From Bacillus sp. BHET2 (GTDB lineage Bacteria > Bacillota > Bacilli > Bacillales > Bacillaceae_B), in NCBI RefSeq assembly GCF_005938125.1, contig NZ_VCQN01000005.1:124001-188000 (forward strand): DNA of 64,000 bases, written 5' to 3'. Below are positions 16,671-26,269 of this stretch, one piece after another. A program made the translations under genes and the position numbers. The notes beneath the pieces were generated by a model. The model worked only from the letters and a program-made list of their open reading frames with translations, was not told where the DNA came from and did no database searches. Within the stretch, counting starts at the first letter, position 1. The number at the start of each line of letters is the position of its first letter.

Positions 16671-17543
16671 ATGCGTTTTGATGAGGCTTATTCAGGTAAT
16701 GTGTTTATTCAGAGTCATCCTTCTTATGAGGAGAGTTCGGTTGTTCTTTATGGTATGCCTATGGATTGGACGGTGAGTTATCGTCCGGGATCACGTTTTG
16801 GTCCGGCCCGTATCCGCGAGGTGTCGATCGGGTTGGAAGAATATAGTGCGTACTTGGACCGGGAGCTTGAAGAAGTGAAGTATTTTGATGCCGGTGATAT
16901 ACCACTGCCGTTCGGTAACCCGCAGCGGAGCATTGATATCATTGAAGATTATATCGATGGCCTCCTTGGTGATGGGAAGATTCCATTCGGTATGGGTGGA
17001 GAGCACTTGGTTTCATGGCCAGTTATGAAGGCCGTGGCGAAGAAATATCCGGATCTTGCTATCATTCATATGGATGCTCATACGGATCTTCGTGAAGAGT
17101 ATGAGGGAGAGCCGTTATCCCACTCGACTCCAATCCGTAAGATCGCTGAACATATCGGACCGAAGAATGTGTATTCATTCGGAATCCGTTCGGGAATGAA
17201 AGAAGAATTCCAGTGGGCGAAAGAAAATGGAATGCACATTTCGAAATTTGAAGTGCTGGAGCCGTTGAAGGAAATCCTTCCACAGCTAGCAGGCCGTCCC
17301 GTTTATGTCACAATCGATATTGATGTGCTGGATCCTGCCCACGCTCCTGGTACAGGAACCGTGGACTGCGGCGGAATCACTTCTAAGGAATTACTGGCAT
17401 CGATCCACGCCATTGCACATTCTGATGTCAATGTAGTGGGAGCTGACCTTGTTGAAGTGGCTCCAATTTATGACCCATCCGAGCAAACAGCTAATACAGC
17501 AAGCAAGCTGATTCGCGAAATGCTTCTAGGCTGGGTAAAATAA
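16671..17543 (+). CDS. speB: Agmatinase
   Basis: Ureohydrolase that cleaves agmatine to putrescine and urea. 290 aa from ATG 16671, equal to B. subtilis SpeB. Manganese ligands are visible: His112 in GGEHLVSWP, Asp135/His137/Asp139 in MDAHTDLR, Asp216/Asp218 in TIDIDVLDPAHAPGTG. The longer open frame from 16572 is only a translation of repeat DNA and is rejected. It is downstream of speE and ends in a strong terminator. Confidence 0.97.
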   Translation: MRFDEAYSGNVFIQSHPSYEESSVVLYGMPMDWTVSYRPGSRFGPARIREVSIGLEEYSAYLDRELEEVKYFDAGDIPLPFGNPQRSIDIIEDYIDGLLGDGKIPFGMGGEHLVSWPVMKAVAKKYPDLAIIHMDAHTDLREEYEGEPLSHSTPIRKIAEHIGPKNVYSFGIRSGMKEEFQWAKENGMHISKFEVLEPLKEILPQLAGRPVYVTIDIDVLDPAHAPGTGTVDCGGITSKELLASIHAIAHSDVNVVGADLVEVAPIYDPSEQTANTASKLIREMLLGWVK

Positions 17544-17549
17544 CACTCG

Positions 17550-17582
17550 AAATCCCCTTCTTTGACCGAAGGGGATTTTTTT
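17550..17582 (+). terminator. speE-speB terminator
   Basis: AAATCCCCTTC (17550-17560) pairs with GAAGGGGATTT (17568-17578), followed by Ts. The following 17583-17780 stretch shows scattered CAGCAA-like words but no regular array and no gene. Confidence 0.92.
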
Positions 17583-17780
17583 ATAAGAAGTTTCCGTAAG
17601 GATTGTTGAGTTTACAAAGCATGTAAGAGACCAACAGCTAACAATAGCAATATCGTAGGAATACAGCAAAAACAGCATCCAACAAAAGCGATTACTGATC
17701 ACTCAGCAAACACTGTATCCCTTGAATTCTCCACTAAAACGCTTACATCCCTCCAAAAAATGAAAACTCACCCTGTCCCA

Positions 17781-17809
17781 TTGCAATTTCCCACAATACT
17801 TCTTATACT
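17781..17809 (+). promoter_or_regulatory. SigA promoter for ywiB-argS
   Basis: TTGCAA (17781-17786), a 17-base spacer, then TATACT (17804-17809). It lies 75 bases before ywiB. Confidence 0.65.
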
Positions 17810-17840
17810 TAATTAGTTAGAAGGAAGGGACGTCTACATG

Positions 17841-17853
17841 AGGGACGGACCTA
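17841..17853 (+). repeat. 13-mer GAGGGACGGACCT in the ywiB leader
   Basis: Exact copy, inside the presumed 5' leader of ywiB-argS. Confidence 0.85.
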
Positions 17854-17884
17854 TCACTTGATCGGACCCTAAAAAGAAAAGGAT

Positions 17885-18331
17885 GTGAGTGGTTTGACGG
17901 CAAAAACAGATTCTACCCCTGTCAAGGTTCACTTGAAAACCAAAATCACAATAGGAGAGGAAAGTGACTCTTTTGAACTGGTATCATTTGGTCGATACTA
18001 TGAAAAAGGAGATGCCGTTTTTCTAAAGTACGATGAGGTTCAAGAGGAAGGAACCACTCATACGATTGTTAAAGTAACGGATAGCCAAGCACTGATTCTC
18101 AGAAGTGGTGCCATTAAAATGAGAATGGCATTTAACGAGTCAGAGGAACAGAATGGCTCCTACGAAAGCCAGCTCGGCACACTCCTACTTACAACCAAAA
18201 CAAAACAACTTTCACATACACAAGATGAGTCGAAACTAGAAGGGGATTTTAACCTTTCTTACGAGTTAAAGATGCAAGACAGTCCAGTTGGGGATTATGT
18301 TATGTCCATTCACTATAAGGAGGAAGCATAG
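17885..18331 (+). CDS. ywiB: YwiB family DUF1934 protein
   Basis: A 148-aa beta-rich protein of the DUF1934 family, a small calycin-like barrel of unknown ligand. Conserved parts include the [14 protein letters not shown] strand in the centre. Start choice is uncertain: GTG 17885 is close behind AAAAGG, while TTG 17894 is better spaced. It ends 4 bases before argS, whose ribosome site lies inside ywiB, so the two are translationally linked. Confidence 0.85.
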   Translation: MSGLTAKTDSTPVKVHLKTKITIGEESDSFELVSFGRYYEKGDAVFLKYDEVQEEGTTHTIVKVTDSQALILRSGAIKMRMAFNESEEQNGSYESQLGTLLLTTKTKQLSHTQDESKLEGDFNLSYELKMQDSPVGDYVMSIHYKEEA

Positions 18332-18335
18332 ACGC

Positions 18336-20006
18336 ATGAATATCGTTGAAAAAGTACAAGAAAATTTGAAATCCGAAATCAAAGCAGCGGTGCAAAAAGC
18401 AGGCTTGGCGACAGAGGATCAGATACCTGATGTCATTTTAGAAATACCGAAAGAGAAATCACACGGTGATTATTCGACGAATATGGCAATGCAGCTTGCA
18501 CGTGTCGCAAAAAAAGCGCCTCGCATGATTGCAGATGACATCGTGGCAAACTTCGACCAGTCCAAGGCTTCCATTGAAAAAATGGAAATCGCAGGTCCGG
18601 GATTCATCAATTTCTACATGAACAATGAATACTTAACAGAATTGATCCCGCTGATTCTTGATCAAGATCAGGCATATGGTCAATCAAACGCAGGAAATGG
18701 CGAGCGTGTGAACGTAGAGTTCGTATCTGCCAACCCTACCGGCGATCTTCATCTTGGACATGCCCGTGGAGCAGCAGTTGGGGATTCCCTCTGTAATGTC
18801 CTTGAAAAAGCAGGTTATAAAGTAACCCGTGAATACTACATTAATGATGCAGGAAACCAGATCCATAACCTGGCGATTTCCGTTAGTGCCCGTTATTTCC
18901 AAGCGCTTGGACAAGACAAAGCGATGCCTGAAGATGGATATCATGGAGCGGACATCATTGGGATCGGGAAGAAGCTGGCTGAGGAATTCGGTTCCAAATA
19001 TGCTGAAGTGAGTGACCAAGAGCGCTACAAGTTCTTCCGTGAGTACGGACTGAAAATTGAAATGGCTAAGCTTAAAAAGGATCTTGAAATGTTTCGTGTA
19101 CCGTTCAATGTATGGTATTCCGAAACTTCCCTGTACGAAAACGGGAAGATCGATGCAGCCCTTAAACGATTAAGAGATAATGGTCATGTATACGAAGAGG
19201 ACGGCGCGACATGGTTCCGTTCAACAGAGCTTGGCGATGACAAGAACCGTGTTCTCATCAAAAATGATGGCACGTACACATACTTGACTCCGGATATTTC
19301 CTATCACCAGGATAAATTCGAACGTGGACATGATGTGCTGATCAATATTTGGGGTGCGGACCATCACGGGTACATCCCTCGAATGAAGGCAGCTATCGAA
19401 GCGTTAGGCTTTGACCGTGATAAATTAGAGGTTGAAGTGATTCAACTTGTTCACCTTTATAAAAATGGTGAGAAGATGAAGATGAGTAAGCGTACGGGGA
19501 AAGCTGTTACGTTACGCGAGCTTGTTGAAGAAGTCGGCCTAGATGCGGTCCGCTATTTCTTCGCCATGAGAAGTGCCGATACACATATGGACTTTGATTT
19601 GGACTTAGCAGTATCCCAATCGAACGAAAACCCTGTGTACTACGCTCAATATGCACACGCGCGTATTTGCAGCATCCTTCGTCAGGCAGAAGAGCAGGGA
19701 CTTGCTTCTGAAGACAAGATCAACTTAAAGCTGATCGGTACGGAAAAAGAAGTGGACTTACTGAAGAAATTAGGTGAGTTCCCACAAATAATAGCCGACT
19801 CTGCAGAGAAGCGTACACCTCACCGTGTAGCGAACTACATCAACGACCTGGCATCGGCTTTCCATAGCTTCTACAATGCCAACAAGGTTCTTGATGAAGA
19901 AAACCGAGAACTTACGACTGCACGTCTCGCACTTGTGAAAGTGGTTCGAGTAACATTACAAAATGCTCTTGCCTTAATCGGGGTAGAAGCACCAGAAAAA
20001 ATGTAA
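18336..20006 (+). CDS. argS: Arginyl-tRNA synthetase
   Basis: Class Ia synthetase, 556 aa from ATG 18336 with ATAAGGAGG upstream. It has the N-terminal tRNA-recognition Add-1 domain, HLGH signature (139-142, within [16 protein letters not shown]), KMSKR (382-386) and an alpha-helical DALR anticodon domain at the C-terminus. Longer in-frame codons from 18288 overlap ywiB and lack a ribosome site. Its terminator is built from the GGTCCGTCC repeat word. Confidence 0.98.
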   Translation: MNIVEKVQENLKSEIKAAVQKAGLATEDQIPDVILEIPKEKSHGDYSTNMAMQLARVAKKAPRMIADDIVANFDQSKASIEKMEIAGPGFINFYMNNEYLTELIPLILDQDQAYGQSNAGNGERVNVEFVSANPTGDLHLGHARGAAVGDSLCNVLEKAGYKVTREYYINDAGNQIHNLAISVSARYFQALGQDKAMPEDGYHGADIIGIGKKLAEEFGSKYAEVSDQERYKFFREYGLKIEMAKLKKDLEMFRVPFNVWYSETSLYENGKIDAALKRLRDNGHVYEEDGATWFRSTELGDDKNRVLIKNDGTYTYLTPDISYHQDKFERGHDVLINIWGADHHGYIPRMKAAIEALGFDRDKLEVEVIQLVHLYKNGEKMKMSKRTGKAVTLRELVEEVGLDAVRYFFAMRSADTHMDFDLDLAVSQSNENPVYYAQYAHARICSILRQAEEQGLASEDKINLKLIGTEKEVDLLKKLGEFPQIIADSAEKRTPHRVANYINDLASAFHSFYNANKVLDEENRELTTARLALVKVVRVTLQNALALIGVEAPEKM

Positions 20007-20015
20007 TGAACAATG

Positions 20016-20050
20016 AAAAAAGGTCCGTCCCTTATGGATGGACCTTTTTT
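20016..20050 (+). terminator. argS terminator containing the repeat 13-mer
   Basis: AAAAAAGGTCCGTCC pairs with GGATGGACCTTTTTT (one G-U pair). The left arm is the recurrent AGGTCCGTCCCTC word with one change at the end. Confidence 0.88.
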
Positions 20051-20109
20051 CTTATATTTTTCCAGCTTTAACGTATAATAAAGGTAGACAAAGCATTCAG
20101 GAGGCTATT

Positions 20110-20289
20110 ATGAAAACGGTTGTTTTAGCGATTGTAACTGGTTTTTTAGTTGGTTTTATTTTTGCCCTGTTTAAGCTCCCGATTCCGGCGCCGCCTGCCT
20201 TAGCTGGTATTGCCGGCATCGTGGGAATCTATCTTGGGTTTAGGGCGTTCATGGCCATTCAGCCTTGGATTGAATCGGTCTTTAAATGA
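20110..20289 (+). CDS. XapX domain-containing small membrane protein
   Basis: A 59-aa protein made almost wholly of the XapX (DUF1427) domain: two hydrophobic helices around the LPIPAPPALAGIAGIVGIYLG motif. TTCAGGAGG precedes ATG 20110. The function is unknown; in other bacteria the domain accompanies transport and purine genes. Its stop overlaps the 3' end of the convergent PP-loop gene by 8 bases, so no terminator fits between them. Confidence 0.85.
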   Translation: MKTVVLAIVTGFLVGFIFALFKLPIPAPPALAGIAGIVGIYLGFRAFMAIQPWIESVFK

Positions 20290-20935
20290 ACTTTACATAC
20301 GAAAATCGATCCCATTTACGGTAGCTTCCATCGATTGTGTAAGGCACCGGTTCTCGGAATAACGGACCATCAAACACAAAGCTGTGAAATTCACCATTCT
20401 CACCGCAAGGATCAACAGAGTCGGGAAGGTCACGCAGGAATTCCTCGTTGTATACACGACCTAGAAATCGTGGATCAAGCTGTTCTTCATCCACACAGAC
20501 AATCACGGCTCTGTAACCTTCGTTAATAAATTCGTTTGATAGAACTCGAGTATCTTTGCCCCATAAAGGGAAAAGCAACTCGAGTTCTGTCTTTTTCATT
20601 TGTTCTTCCCGGTATTTCCGAATGTCCTCCAAATACAAGTCACCGAATCCAATATGAGTAAACTGTTCTTTCCGAAGCTTACCTAAAGCATTCATCATGA
20701 CGTTTTCGTAGTCTTTATTATTGAGCGTATCCTCAAACCAGACAGGATATAGAGGCAATCCTAACGCCTGTGCCTGCTTACTCACAAGCGAAACAGGTAC
20801 TTCATGCATCATCATCTTTTCAGACTCCTTAAGAAACGTGGTGAGCAGCCCCTGTACATTTTCCTTCTTCTTTAGCTCATGAAGCATCATCATGCTGTCC
20901 CGTCCGCCGCTCCATGAAAGGCAAATTTTATTCAT
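20282..20935 (-). CDS. Dph6-related PP-loop ATP pyrophosphatase
   Basis: A 217-aa N-type ATP pyrophosphatase of the diphthine-ammonia ligase (Dph6/MJ0570-like) group. PP-loop SGGRDS is at 9-14, and the conserved DPCGENGEFHSFVFDGPLF segment is near 175-193. Bacteria lack diphthamide, so the name describes fold only; the real substrate is unknown. It is convergent with and slightly overlaps the XapX gene. ATG at 20935. Confidence 0.82.
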   Translation of the reverse strand: MNKICLSWSGGRDSMMMLHELKKKENVQGLLTTFLKESEKMMMHEVPVSLVSKQAQALGLPLYPVWFEDTLNNKDYENVMMNALGKLRKEQFTHIGFGDLYLEDIRKYREEQMKKTELELLFPLWGKDTRVLSNEFINEGYRAVIVCVDEEQLDPRFLGRVYNEEFLRDLPDSVDPCGENGEFHSFVFDGPLFREPVPYTIDGSYRKWDRFSYVKFI

Positions 20936-21075
20936 ATTACGATTCCCCCTTGAAGGTCATTATATAGAATTGAGCACGGTTGATAAAATGATTGGTTGTT
21001 GGGAGAATCAAAAAACCAAAGAAAAAAGACGAACAATCAGAATAAATGACCATGTTATGATTTTTTTTGACACCG

Positions 21076-21206
21076 CTGTTGATTTCCGTGCAAGACTTCG
21101 CTTTCCTCGGGCGGAAGGCGAGCCTCCTCGTCGCTAACGCTCCTGCGGGGTCTCACCTATTCCGCTTTTCCCGCAGGAGTCTTCGTCTTGCACTCCAATC
21201 AACAGC
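21076..21206. repeat. 130-bp palindromic element, family R copy 2 (opposite orientation)
   Basis: Ends GTTGATTTCC and CCAATCAAC; sub-terminal arms GTGCAAGAC and GTCTTGCAC, which differ in sequence from copy 1 yet pair perfectly. The core (GCTTTCC, GAGCCTCCTCG, CCTGCGGGGTCTCA, CCCGCAGGAGTC) is the reverse complement of copy 1. Confidence 0.88.
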
Positions 21207-21249
21207 TAGAACTAGTTAAATACACTGTATATGCTTTTACAATAACAAT

Positions 21250-21309
21250 AAAAAATCCGAACGTTTTCGATTTTCATGAGAGAATATCGAATATTCGTTC
21301 GGATTTTTC
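21250..21309. terminator. Long bidirectional terminator at the uvsE 3' end
   Basis: AAAAATCCGAAC (21251-21262) pairs with GTTCGGATTTTT (21297-21308). The stem extends with bulges toward a small loop near 21276. A-run and T-run flank both sides. Confidence 0.82.
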
Positions 21310-21336
21310 TTTGGCTAAAACCCTTTTGTCCCAGCC

Positions 21337-22290
21337 TCACCACTCCAATGTTCCTCCACTGACCCGCTTCACCCCACGAATGGAAGACAGGTCTTCAATC
21401 AATTTCAGCATGGCCAGATCTTTATGTTTGGCTTCGATCATGAAGTCCACGTCCTGATCGAAGGTTTTCAGGGTTTTAAAGAAAGGTTCCACAAAGCCGG
21501 GATCGACCAGATCAGCGTGTGAGCGAAAGGCTTTTTCCGATTTAGGGGAGGAGATATGTATTTTCGGCACTAAGTCTCTTTTTTCCCATGTTGCAAAGAT
21601 GTCTTCCAGATAATCCTCGAGAGGTTTCTCACAAGAGTTTGCCTCGTGATGGTGGATATCGAGCACCATGGGGATATTCTCTTTCTGGCATGCGGCAAGC
21701 GTTTCTTCTACCGTATACGTTTTGTCATCGTTTTCAAGTGTCATGATGTCTTTCACTTCAGGCGGGAGAATGTTCAAATTGTCATGAAAACGGACCAATG
21801 TTTCTTCCTTATCCCCGTAGCTTCCACCAATATGAATGTTGATGACGGCATCCTTTTCGATTCCCATGTACTCTAACATCCGGTAATGGTAGATCATATC
21901 CTTCGCAGCATTGTCGGTTACATGTTGCTTGGGGCTTGTGAACAGAGTGAACTGGTTAGGATGAAAGCTTGCCCTGATCCCGAACTGCCTGATAACTTCC
22001 CCAAGCTCTCTCCATTCCTCTTGAAAAGGGGAATAGAAATCCCATTCTACTTCAGGATGTGTCGCAAGGGGGACAAGTGAGCTTGATAAGCGATACAGTT
22101 CGATTTCATGTGCAGCACAAAGATAGAGGATTCGTTTCGTATGTTCCAGGTTTAATCGTGTCACTTCCTTCAGGCGATACATCCGATCTTCTTTTGGCAA
22201 TTGTGTATACCGTTTAAATGTCATGGTTTTGGCAGGGCTTGCGTCCCATAAAGAGAGGGAGTTCGCAACAAATCCCAGACGGACTCTCAT
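21337..22290 (-). CDS. uvsE: UV DNA damage endonuclease UvsE
   Basis: A 317-aa UVDE-family endonuclease with a TIM-barrel fold like endonuclease IV. It nicks 5' to UV photoproducts and is associated with UV resistance in spore formers. Motifs include MRVRLGFVANSLSLW at the start, RASFHPNQFTLFTSP, VINIHIGGSYGDKE, LENDD and MVLDIHHHEAN (metal-binding His/Glu/Asp). A GGGGGAAG site precedes the ATG. It is 11 bases downstream of cls, so the two are an operon. Confidence 0.95.
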   Translation of the reverse strand: MRVRLGFVANSLSLWDASPAKTMTFKRYTQLPKEDRMYRLKEVTRLNLEHTKRILYLCAAHEIELYRLSSSLVPLATHPEVEWDFYSPFQEEWRELGEVIRQFGIRASFHPNQFTLFTSPKQHVTDNAAKDMIYHYRMLEYMGIEKDAVINIHIGGSYGDKEETLVRFHDNLNILPPEVKDIMTLENDDKTYTVEETLAACQKENIPMVLDIHHHEANSCEKPLEDYLEDIFATWEKRDLVPKIHISSPKSEKAFRSHADLVDPGFVEPFFKTLKTFDQDVDFMIEAKHKDLAMLKLIEDLSSIRGVKRVSGGTLEW

Positions 22291-22301
22291 GTAACTTCCC
22301 C

Positions 22302-23507
22302 CTAAAGTAAGATTGAAATGGATGCAGCGATACGTTCTTTTATACGTGTGAGAAAGGAGACAGATGAAAGGTCGCTTTCGCTTAGCATGTCGGAAGCTTC
22401 CATGTCTTTTTCCATTTCCTTTTTCAATGTTCGAATAAATTCTTTATCGAATATCAGGTTATTGATTTCGAAATTGATAAAGAAGCTCCGTTTATCGAAG
22501 TTGGCCGTGCCGATATCGCAAAAGTGGTCGTCGACGATAAGTACCTTCGCATGATAAAAGCCATTCATGAACTGATATACTTTTGCCCCTTTAGAAAGCA
22601 AGGTTCTGAAATAAGGGAAGGCGACTTCCTTTACGAGCATATGGTCCGCATTATTAGGAATGATGATCCTTACCTGCACGCCACGGTCCAATGCATCACA
22701 AAGGGCATCCATTAAAATGGGGGTCGGGACAAAGTAAGGAGTTCCGATAATCACTTCCTCACGGGCTTCATCAATGAACTTCTTGAAGAATTCTTCGATA
22801 TTGACTCCTTCTGTTGGGAATATCTGATGCTGACAGCTGCCTTTTTCAGCTGGTGGAAAGTACTTCGCTTCGTTTTTTAAGTCCTTAGTTGTTGCCCGAA
22901 ACCAGTCGATACAGAACTCAGTTTGTAGATCTAAGACGCCTTCCCCTTCAAGGCGGAGATGATAATCTCTCCACGGAGAAAGCTCGGGAATATCGTTTTC
23001 ATCGATATACTCCTTACCGATATTATAGCCCCCCAAATAACCGATTTCCCCGTCAATGACGGTAATCTTTCGATGGTTACGCTGTTGGGAAGAGAAGAAT
23101 AGATAGGGAAGCTTGACTCTTCGGCAGAAATCTACTTCAACACCTGCATTGCGAAGGTCCCGTACTTTGGATTTCGGAACGTTATGGCTTCCGATTTGAT
23201 CCATTAGCAGGCGGACCTCTACCCCTTCTTTGGCTTTTTCCTTTAATAATTCAAGGAATCGCAAGGCGAAATGGTCATCCTGTACGATATAAAATAATAC
23301 ATGAATCGAAGACCTGGCTTCTTTCATCTCTTTAAACATCACATCAAATAGCTCAGGTCCCCTGGAAAATAATCGAATGTCACTGTTTCGTTTTTCATAA
23401 TCTCTTCTGGTCCGTGTCCGGATAAATTGACTTCTTCCTAATTTAAAGTCGATCAGTAACCATCCGATGACGGCTACAATGATGAATAATGGAATCAACC
23501 ACCACAT
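22302..23507 (-). CDS. cls: Cardiolipin synthase / phospholipase D family (YwiE)
   Basis: A 401-aa membrane-anchored phospholipase-D-superfamily enzyme. It has one N-terminal hydrophobic helix (residues 1-20), not the usual two. Two HKD motifs are present: His145/Lys147/Asp152 in NHRKITVIDGEIGYLGG and His319/Lys321/Asp326 in YHAKVLIVDD. It condenses phosphatidylglycerol to cardiolipin. Its length and position match YwiE, a minor cardiolipin synthase paralogue in B. subtilis. uvsE follows in the same transcript. Confidence 0.9.
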   Translation of the reverse strand: MWWLIPLFIIVAVIGWLLIDFKLGRSQFIRTRTRRDYEKRNSDIRLFSRGPELFDVMFKEMKEARSSIHVLFYIVQDDHFALRFLELLKEKAKEGVEVRLLMDQIGSHNVPKSKVRDLRNAGVEVDFCRRVKLPYLFFSSQQRNHRKITVIDGEIGYLGGYNIGKEYIDENDIPELSPWRDYHLRLEGEGVLDLQTEFCIDWFRATTKDLKNEAKYFPPAEKGSCQHQIFPTEGVNIEEFFKKFIDEAREEVIIGTPYFVPTPILMDALCDALDRGVQVRIIIPNNADHMLVKEVAFPYFRTLLSKGAKVYQFMNGFYHAKVLIVDDHFCDIGTANFDKRSFFINFEINNLIFDKEFIRTLKKEMEKDMEASDMLSESDLSSVSFLTRIKERIAASISILL

Positions 23508-23688
23508 AGAATCACTCTCTCATTTGCATTGATTTTAGTATGTCCTTAATCTTTATTCCTTTGCATTCTTTCTTCTTTTCCCTGACAAGAGTCCTATTGA
23601 AACCTGCAGGGGAACAAAAAGTCCTGTTTCTTTCTACGTGATGAAGAGAGGTTTGTGAAAAGGTTTTCATTTTTCTTCGTAAAAACCA

Positions 23689-23716
23689 TTGACTGAATGC
23701 TCATTCATAATATAAT
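23689..23716 (+). promoter_or_regulatory. fadF promoter with embedded FadR-type operator
   Basis: TTGACT (23689-23694), a 16-base spacer, TATAAT (23711-23716). The spacer contains TGAATGCTCATTCA (23694-23707), a palindrome like the FadR operator TGAATGANTCATTCA of Bacillus. Binding there would block RNA polymerase until long-chain acyl-CoA releases the repressor. Confidence 0.8.
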
Positions 23717-23809
23717 GGATATAAGGACTATTCAGAATATTAATTTGGTTTGTAAAAGTTTGAACAAAGGGGACGTTCAATCGGACCAAAGTAGGGGGAG
23801 TGTTTGTCT

Positions 23810-25927
23810 ATGAATGGGTTACTCATTCTCAATTGGGTTGCGTTTATTCTTGTAACCGTTTACGCACTTAGCTTGTTTGTGTATGTAGTAAAGACGAGAA
23901 TTGAATATATTAAGCTCGGGAAAAAAGTCGAGTTCGACAAGCGATTTAAGGAACGTTTCCAGAAAATCCTGGTCAATGTCTTCGGACAGAAGAAGCTTCT
24001 GAAGGATAAGAAAAGTGGAGCAATCCACGTCATGTTCTTCTACGGGTTCATCCTCGTTCAATTCGGGGCCATCGATTTCATTTGGAAAGGACTTGCACCA
24101 GGTAGTCACCTGCCGCTTGGTCCACTATACGCTGGATTCACATTCTTCCAGGAACTTGTCACACTGATGATTCTGGTAGCGGTTGTGTGGGCATTCCATC
24201 GCCGCTATGTTGAAAAATTGGTCCGTTTAAAAAGAGGATTTAAGTCAGGATTAGTTCTGCTGTTCATCGGCGGATTAATGCTATCTGTCCTTGTAGGGAA
24301 CGGAATGGGCATCATCTGGCACGGTGAAGATCTAGCGTGGACAGAACCTGTTGCGTCATTGATTGCCGGGGCACTGGGAGGTATTGGAGAAACAGCTTCC
24401 ATCGCCATTTTCTATGTAGCATGGTGGATGCACCTCATATTCCTGCTTGGATTCCTTGTGTATGTGCCGCAATCCAAGCACGCGCATTTGATCGCAGGAC
24501 CTGCCAATGTTTATTTCAATCGTTTAGACAATCCTGGAAAGCTTAAGCCGATCGACTTTGAAGATGAATCAGCTGAAAGCTTCGGGGTAGGGAAGATTGA
24601 AGAGTTTACGCAACATCAGATGATTGATTTCTACGCATGCGTAGAATGTGGTCGTTGTACGAATATGTGTCCTGCAACAGGAACAGGGAAGATGCTTTCC
24701 CCAATGGACTTAATCGTCAAGCTTCGTGATAACCTGACCAACCACGGTGCAGTCGTTACACAGAAAAAACCTTGGGTACCGACATTTGCATTCAATGGTA
24801 CGAAAGGGAATCAGCTTGCGATGGCGAGTGCTACTCAGGCAGCGGAAGAAGCGGCTGCAGGTGCAACATACAGTCCAAGCCTGATCGGAGACGTCATCAC
24901 CGAAGAAGAAATCTGGGCATGTACAACATGCCGTAACTGTGAAGACCAATGTCCAGTAATGAATGAGCACGTGGATAAAATCATCGACCTTCGTCGTTAC
25001 CTGGTTCTGACAGAAGGGAAAATGGATGCAGACGCTCAGCGCGCGATGCAAAACATTGAGCGCCAGGGGAATCCTTGGGGTCTAAACCGTAAGGAACGTG
25101 AGAACTGGCGTGAAGCGAGAGAAGACGTAACCATTCCGACGGTGAAAGAAATGAAAAAAGCGGGAGAAGACTTCGAATATTTATTCTGGGTCGGATCGAT
25201 GGGTTCATTTGATAACCGCAGCCAAAAAATCGCACTGTCCTTTGCCAAGCTATTGAATGAAGCAGGCGTAAAGTTCGCGATTTTAGGAAACAAAGAGAAG
25301 AACTCAGGGGATACACCACGACGCCTTGGAAACGAATTCTTATTCCAGGAGCTTGCCGGTCAAAATATCGCAGAATTCGAAAAGAACGAAATCAAAAAGA
25401 TTATCACGATCGATCCGCATGCTTATAATATTTTCAAGAATGAGTATCCGGACTTCGGCTTAGAAGCAGAAGTATATCATCATACGGAACTTCTGTACGA
25501 CCTGGTAAAAGAAGGACGTCTTAAGCCGAAATACGAAGTGAATGAAACGATCACCTTCCATGATTCCTGTTACTTAGGCCGCTACAACGAAGTATATGAT
25601 CCACCGCGTGAAATCCTTAAATCAATCTCCGGTGTGAAATTGGTTGAAATGGAACGTAACCGTGAAAAAGGCATGTGCTGTGGAGCGGGCGGAGGATTGA
25701 TGTGGATGGAAGAAGACGCTGGTCACCGCGTCAACGTTTCCCGTACCGAGCAGGCACTGGAGGTCAAGCCTTCCGTCATCAGTTCAGGGTGTCCGTACTG
25801 CCTGACAATGTTGTCAGATGGAACGAAAGCGAAGGAAGTAGAAGAAACAGTTTCAACTCAGGATGTGGCAGAAATCCTAGAAAAAGCAGTTTGTGGCGAT
25901 CAAAAAGATCAACCGGCTGCGTCATAA
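23810..25927 (+). CDS. fadF: FadF-type iron-sulfur electron-transfer membrane protein
   Basis: A 705-aa protein from ATG 23810 (GGGGGAG 9 bases upstream). The N-terminal half is a polytopic nitrate-reductase-gamma-like domain (helices from about 5 to 220). Two 4Fe-4S motifs follow (CVECGRCTNMCP near 277-288 and CTTCRNCEDQCP near 368), then two CCG domains ending in MCCGAGGG. It matches YwjF/FadF, thought to pass electrons from acyl-CoA dehydrogenases via ETF to menaquinone. FadR-type operator in its promoter. In B. subtilis the operon is fadF-acdA-rpoE; here other beta-oxidation genes follow. Confidence 0.92.
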   Translation: MNGLLILNWVAFILVTVYALSLFVYVVKTRIEYIKLGKKVEFDKRFKERFQKILVNVFGQKKLLKDKKSGAIHVMFFYGFILVQFGAIDFIWKGLAPGSHLPLGPLYAGFTFFQELVTLMILVAVVWAFHRRYVEKLVRLKRGFKSGLVLLFIGGLMLSVLVGNGMGIIWHGEDLAWTEPVASLIAGALGGIGETASIAIFYVAWWMHLIFLLGFLVYVPQSKHAHLIAGPANVYFNRLDNPGKLKPIDFEDESAESFGVGKIEEFTQHQMIDFYACVECGRCTNMCPATGTGKMLSPMDLIVKLRDNLTNHGAVVTQKKPWVPTFAFNGTKGNQLAMASATQAAEEAAAGATYSPSLIGDVITEEEIWACTTCRNCEDQCPVMNEHVDKIIDLRRYLVLTEGKMDADAQRAMQNIERQGNPWGLNRKERENWREAREDVTIPTVKEMKKAGEDFEYLFWVGSMGSFDNRSQKIALSFAKLLNEAGVKFAILGNKEKNSGDTPRRLGNEFLFQELAGQNIAEFEKNEIKKIITIDPHAYNIFKNEYPDFGLEAEVYHHTELLYDLVKEGRLKPKYEVNETITFHDSCYLGRYNEVYDPPREILKSISGVKLVEMERNREKGMCCGAGGGLMWMEEDAGHRVNVSRTEQALEVKPSVISSGCPYCLTMLSDGTKAKEVEETVSTQDVAEILEKAVCGDQKDQPAAS

Positions 25928-25988
25928 AAAGAATATTATCCTTATAATAATGAATAATGTGCAGACTACCCTTATCGGTATGTGAAAA

Positions 25989-26040
25989 AATAGGAATGAA
26001 ACAAAATAGTCTCTATTGGGTTTCACTCCTATTATTTTTC
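25989..26040 (+). terminator. fadF terminator
   Basis: AATAGGAATGAAAC (25989-26002) pairs with GTTTCACTCCTATT (26020-26033) with one mismatch; a T-rich tail follows. It separates fadF from thl. Confidence 0.82.
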
Positions 26041-26162
26041 TACAATAATAAATTTAATGGAAAAATAAAAACTTTCTAAAAAATCATTACGTTCTAGCCG
26101 AATATGAAGTACAATAAAGGTTATAAGGGACAAAAACTGTCCCTTCTTTTGTGGATGACGGT

Positions 26163-26176
26163 TGAGCGAGCGTTCA
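26163..26176 (+). promoter_or_regulatory. FadR-like palindrome upstream of thl
   Basis: TGAGCGAGCGTTCA keeps the half-site spacing of the FadR box but with CG in place of AT near the centre. It could be a site for FadR or for the TetR encoded further along. Confidence 0.45.
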
Positions 26177-26196
26177 GTCGAGTGCCAACTAAATTT

Positions 26197-26225
26197 TTTT
26201 GAAACCTATTGAAAGCGTATACAAT
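26197..26225 (+). promoter_or_regulatory. thl promoter overlapped by a perfect cre site
   Basis: Candidate promoter TTTTGA (26197-26202), 17-base spacer, TACAAT (26220-26225). TTGAAAGCGTATACA (26209-26223) matches the cre consensus WTGNAARCGNWWWCA at every position and overlaps the -10, so CcpA should repress. Confidence 0.72.
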
Positions 26226-26269
26226 TTTGTCGAATCAAATCTTTCACATAAAAAAGGAGAGCGATTGAG

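Noticed and set aside
17583..17780. Scattered CAGCAA/CAGCTAA words behind speB as a seventh array
   Set aside because: Spacings are irregular (8 to 18 bases) and the words vary too much to separate from AT-rich background.
21289..21302. CGAATATTCGTTCG, close to a LexA (SOS) box, near uvsE
   Set aside because: It lies at the 3' end of uvsE inside a terminator stem and differs at two key positions. No such box is seen at the uvsE-cls promoter side.
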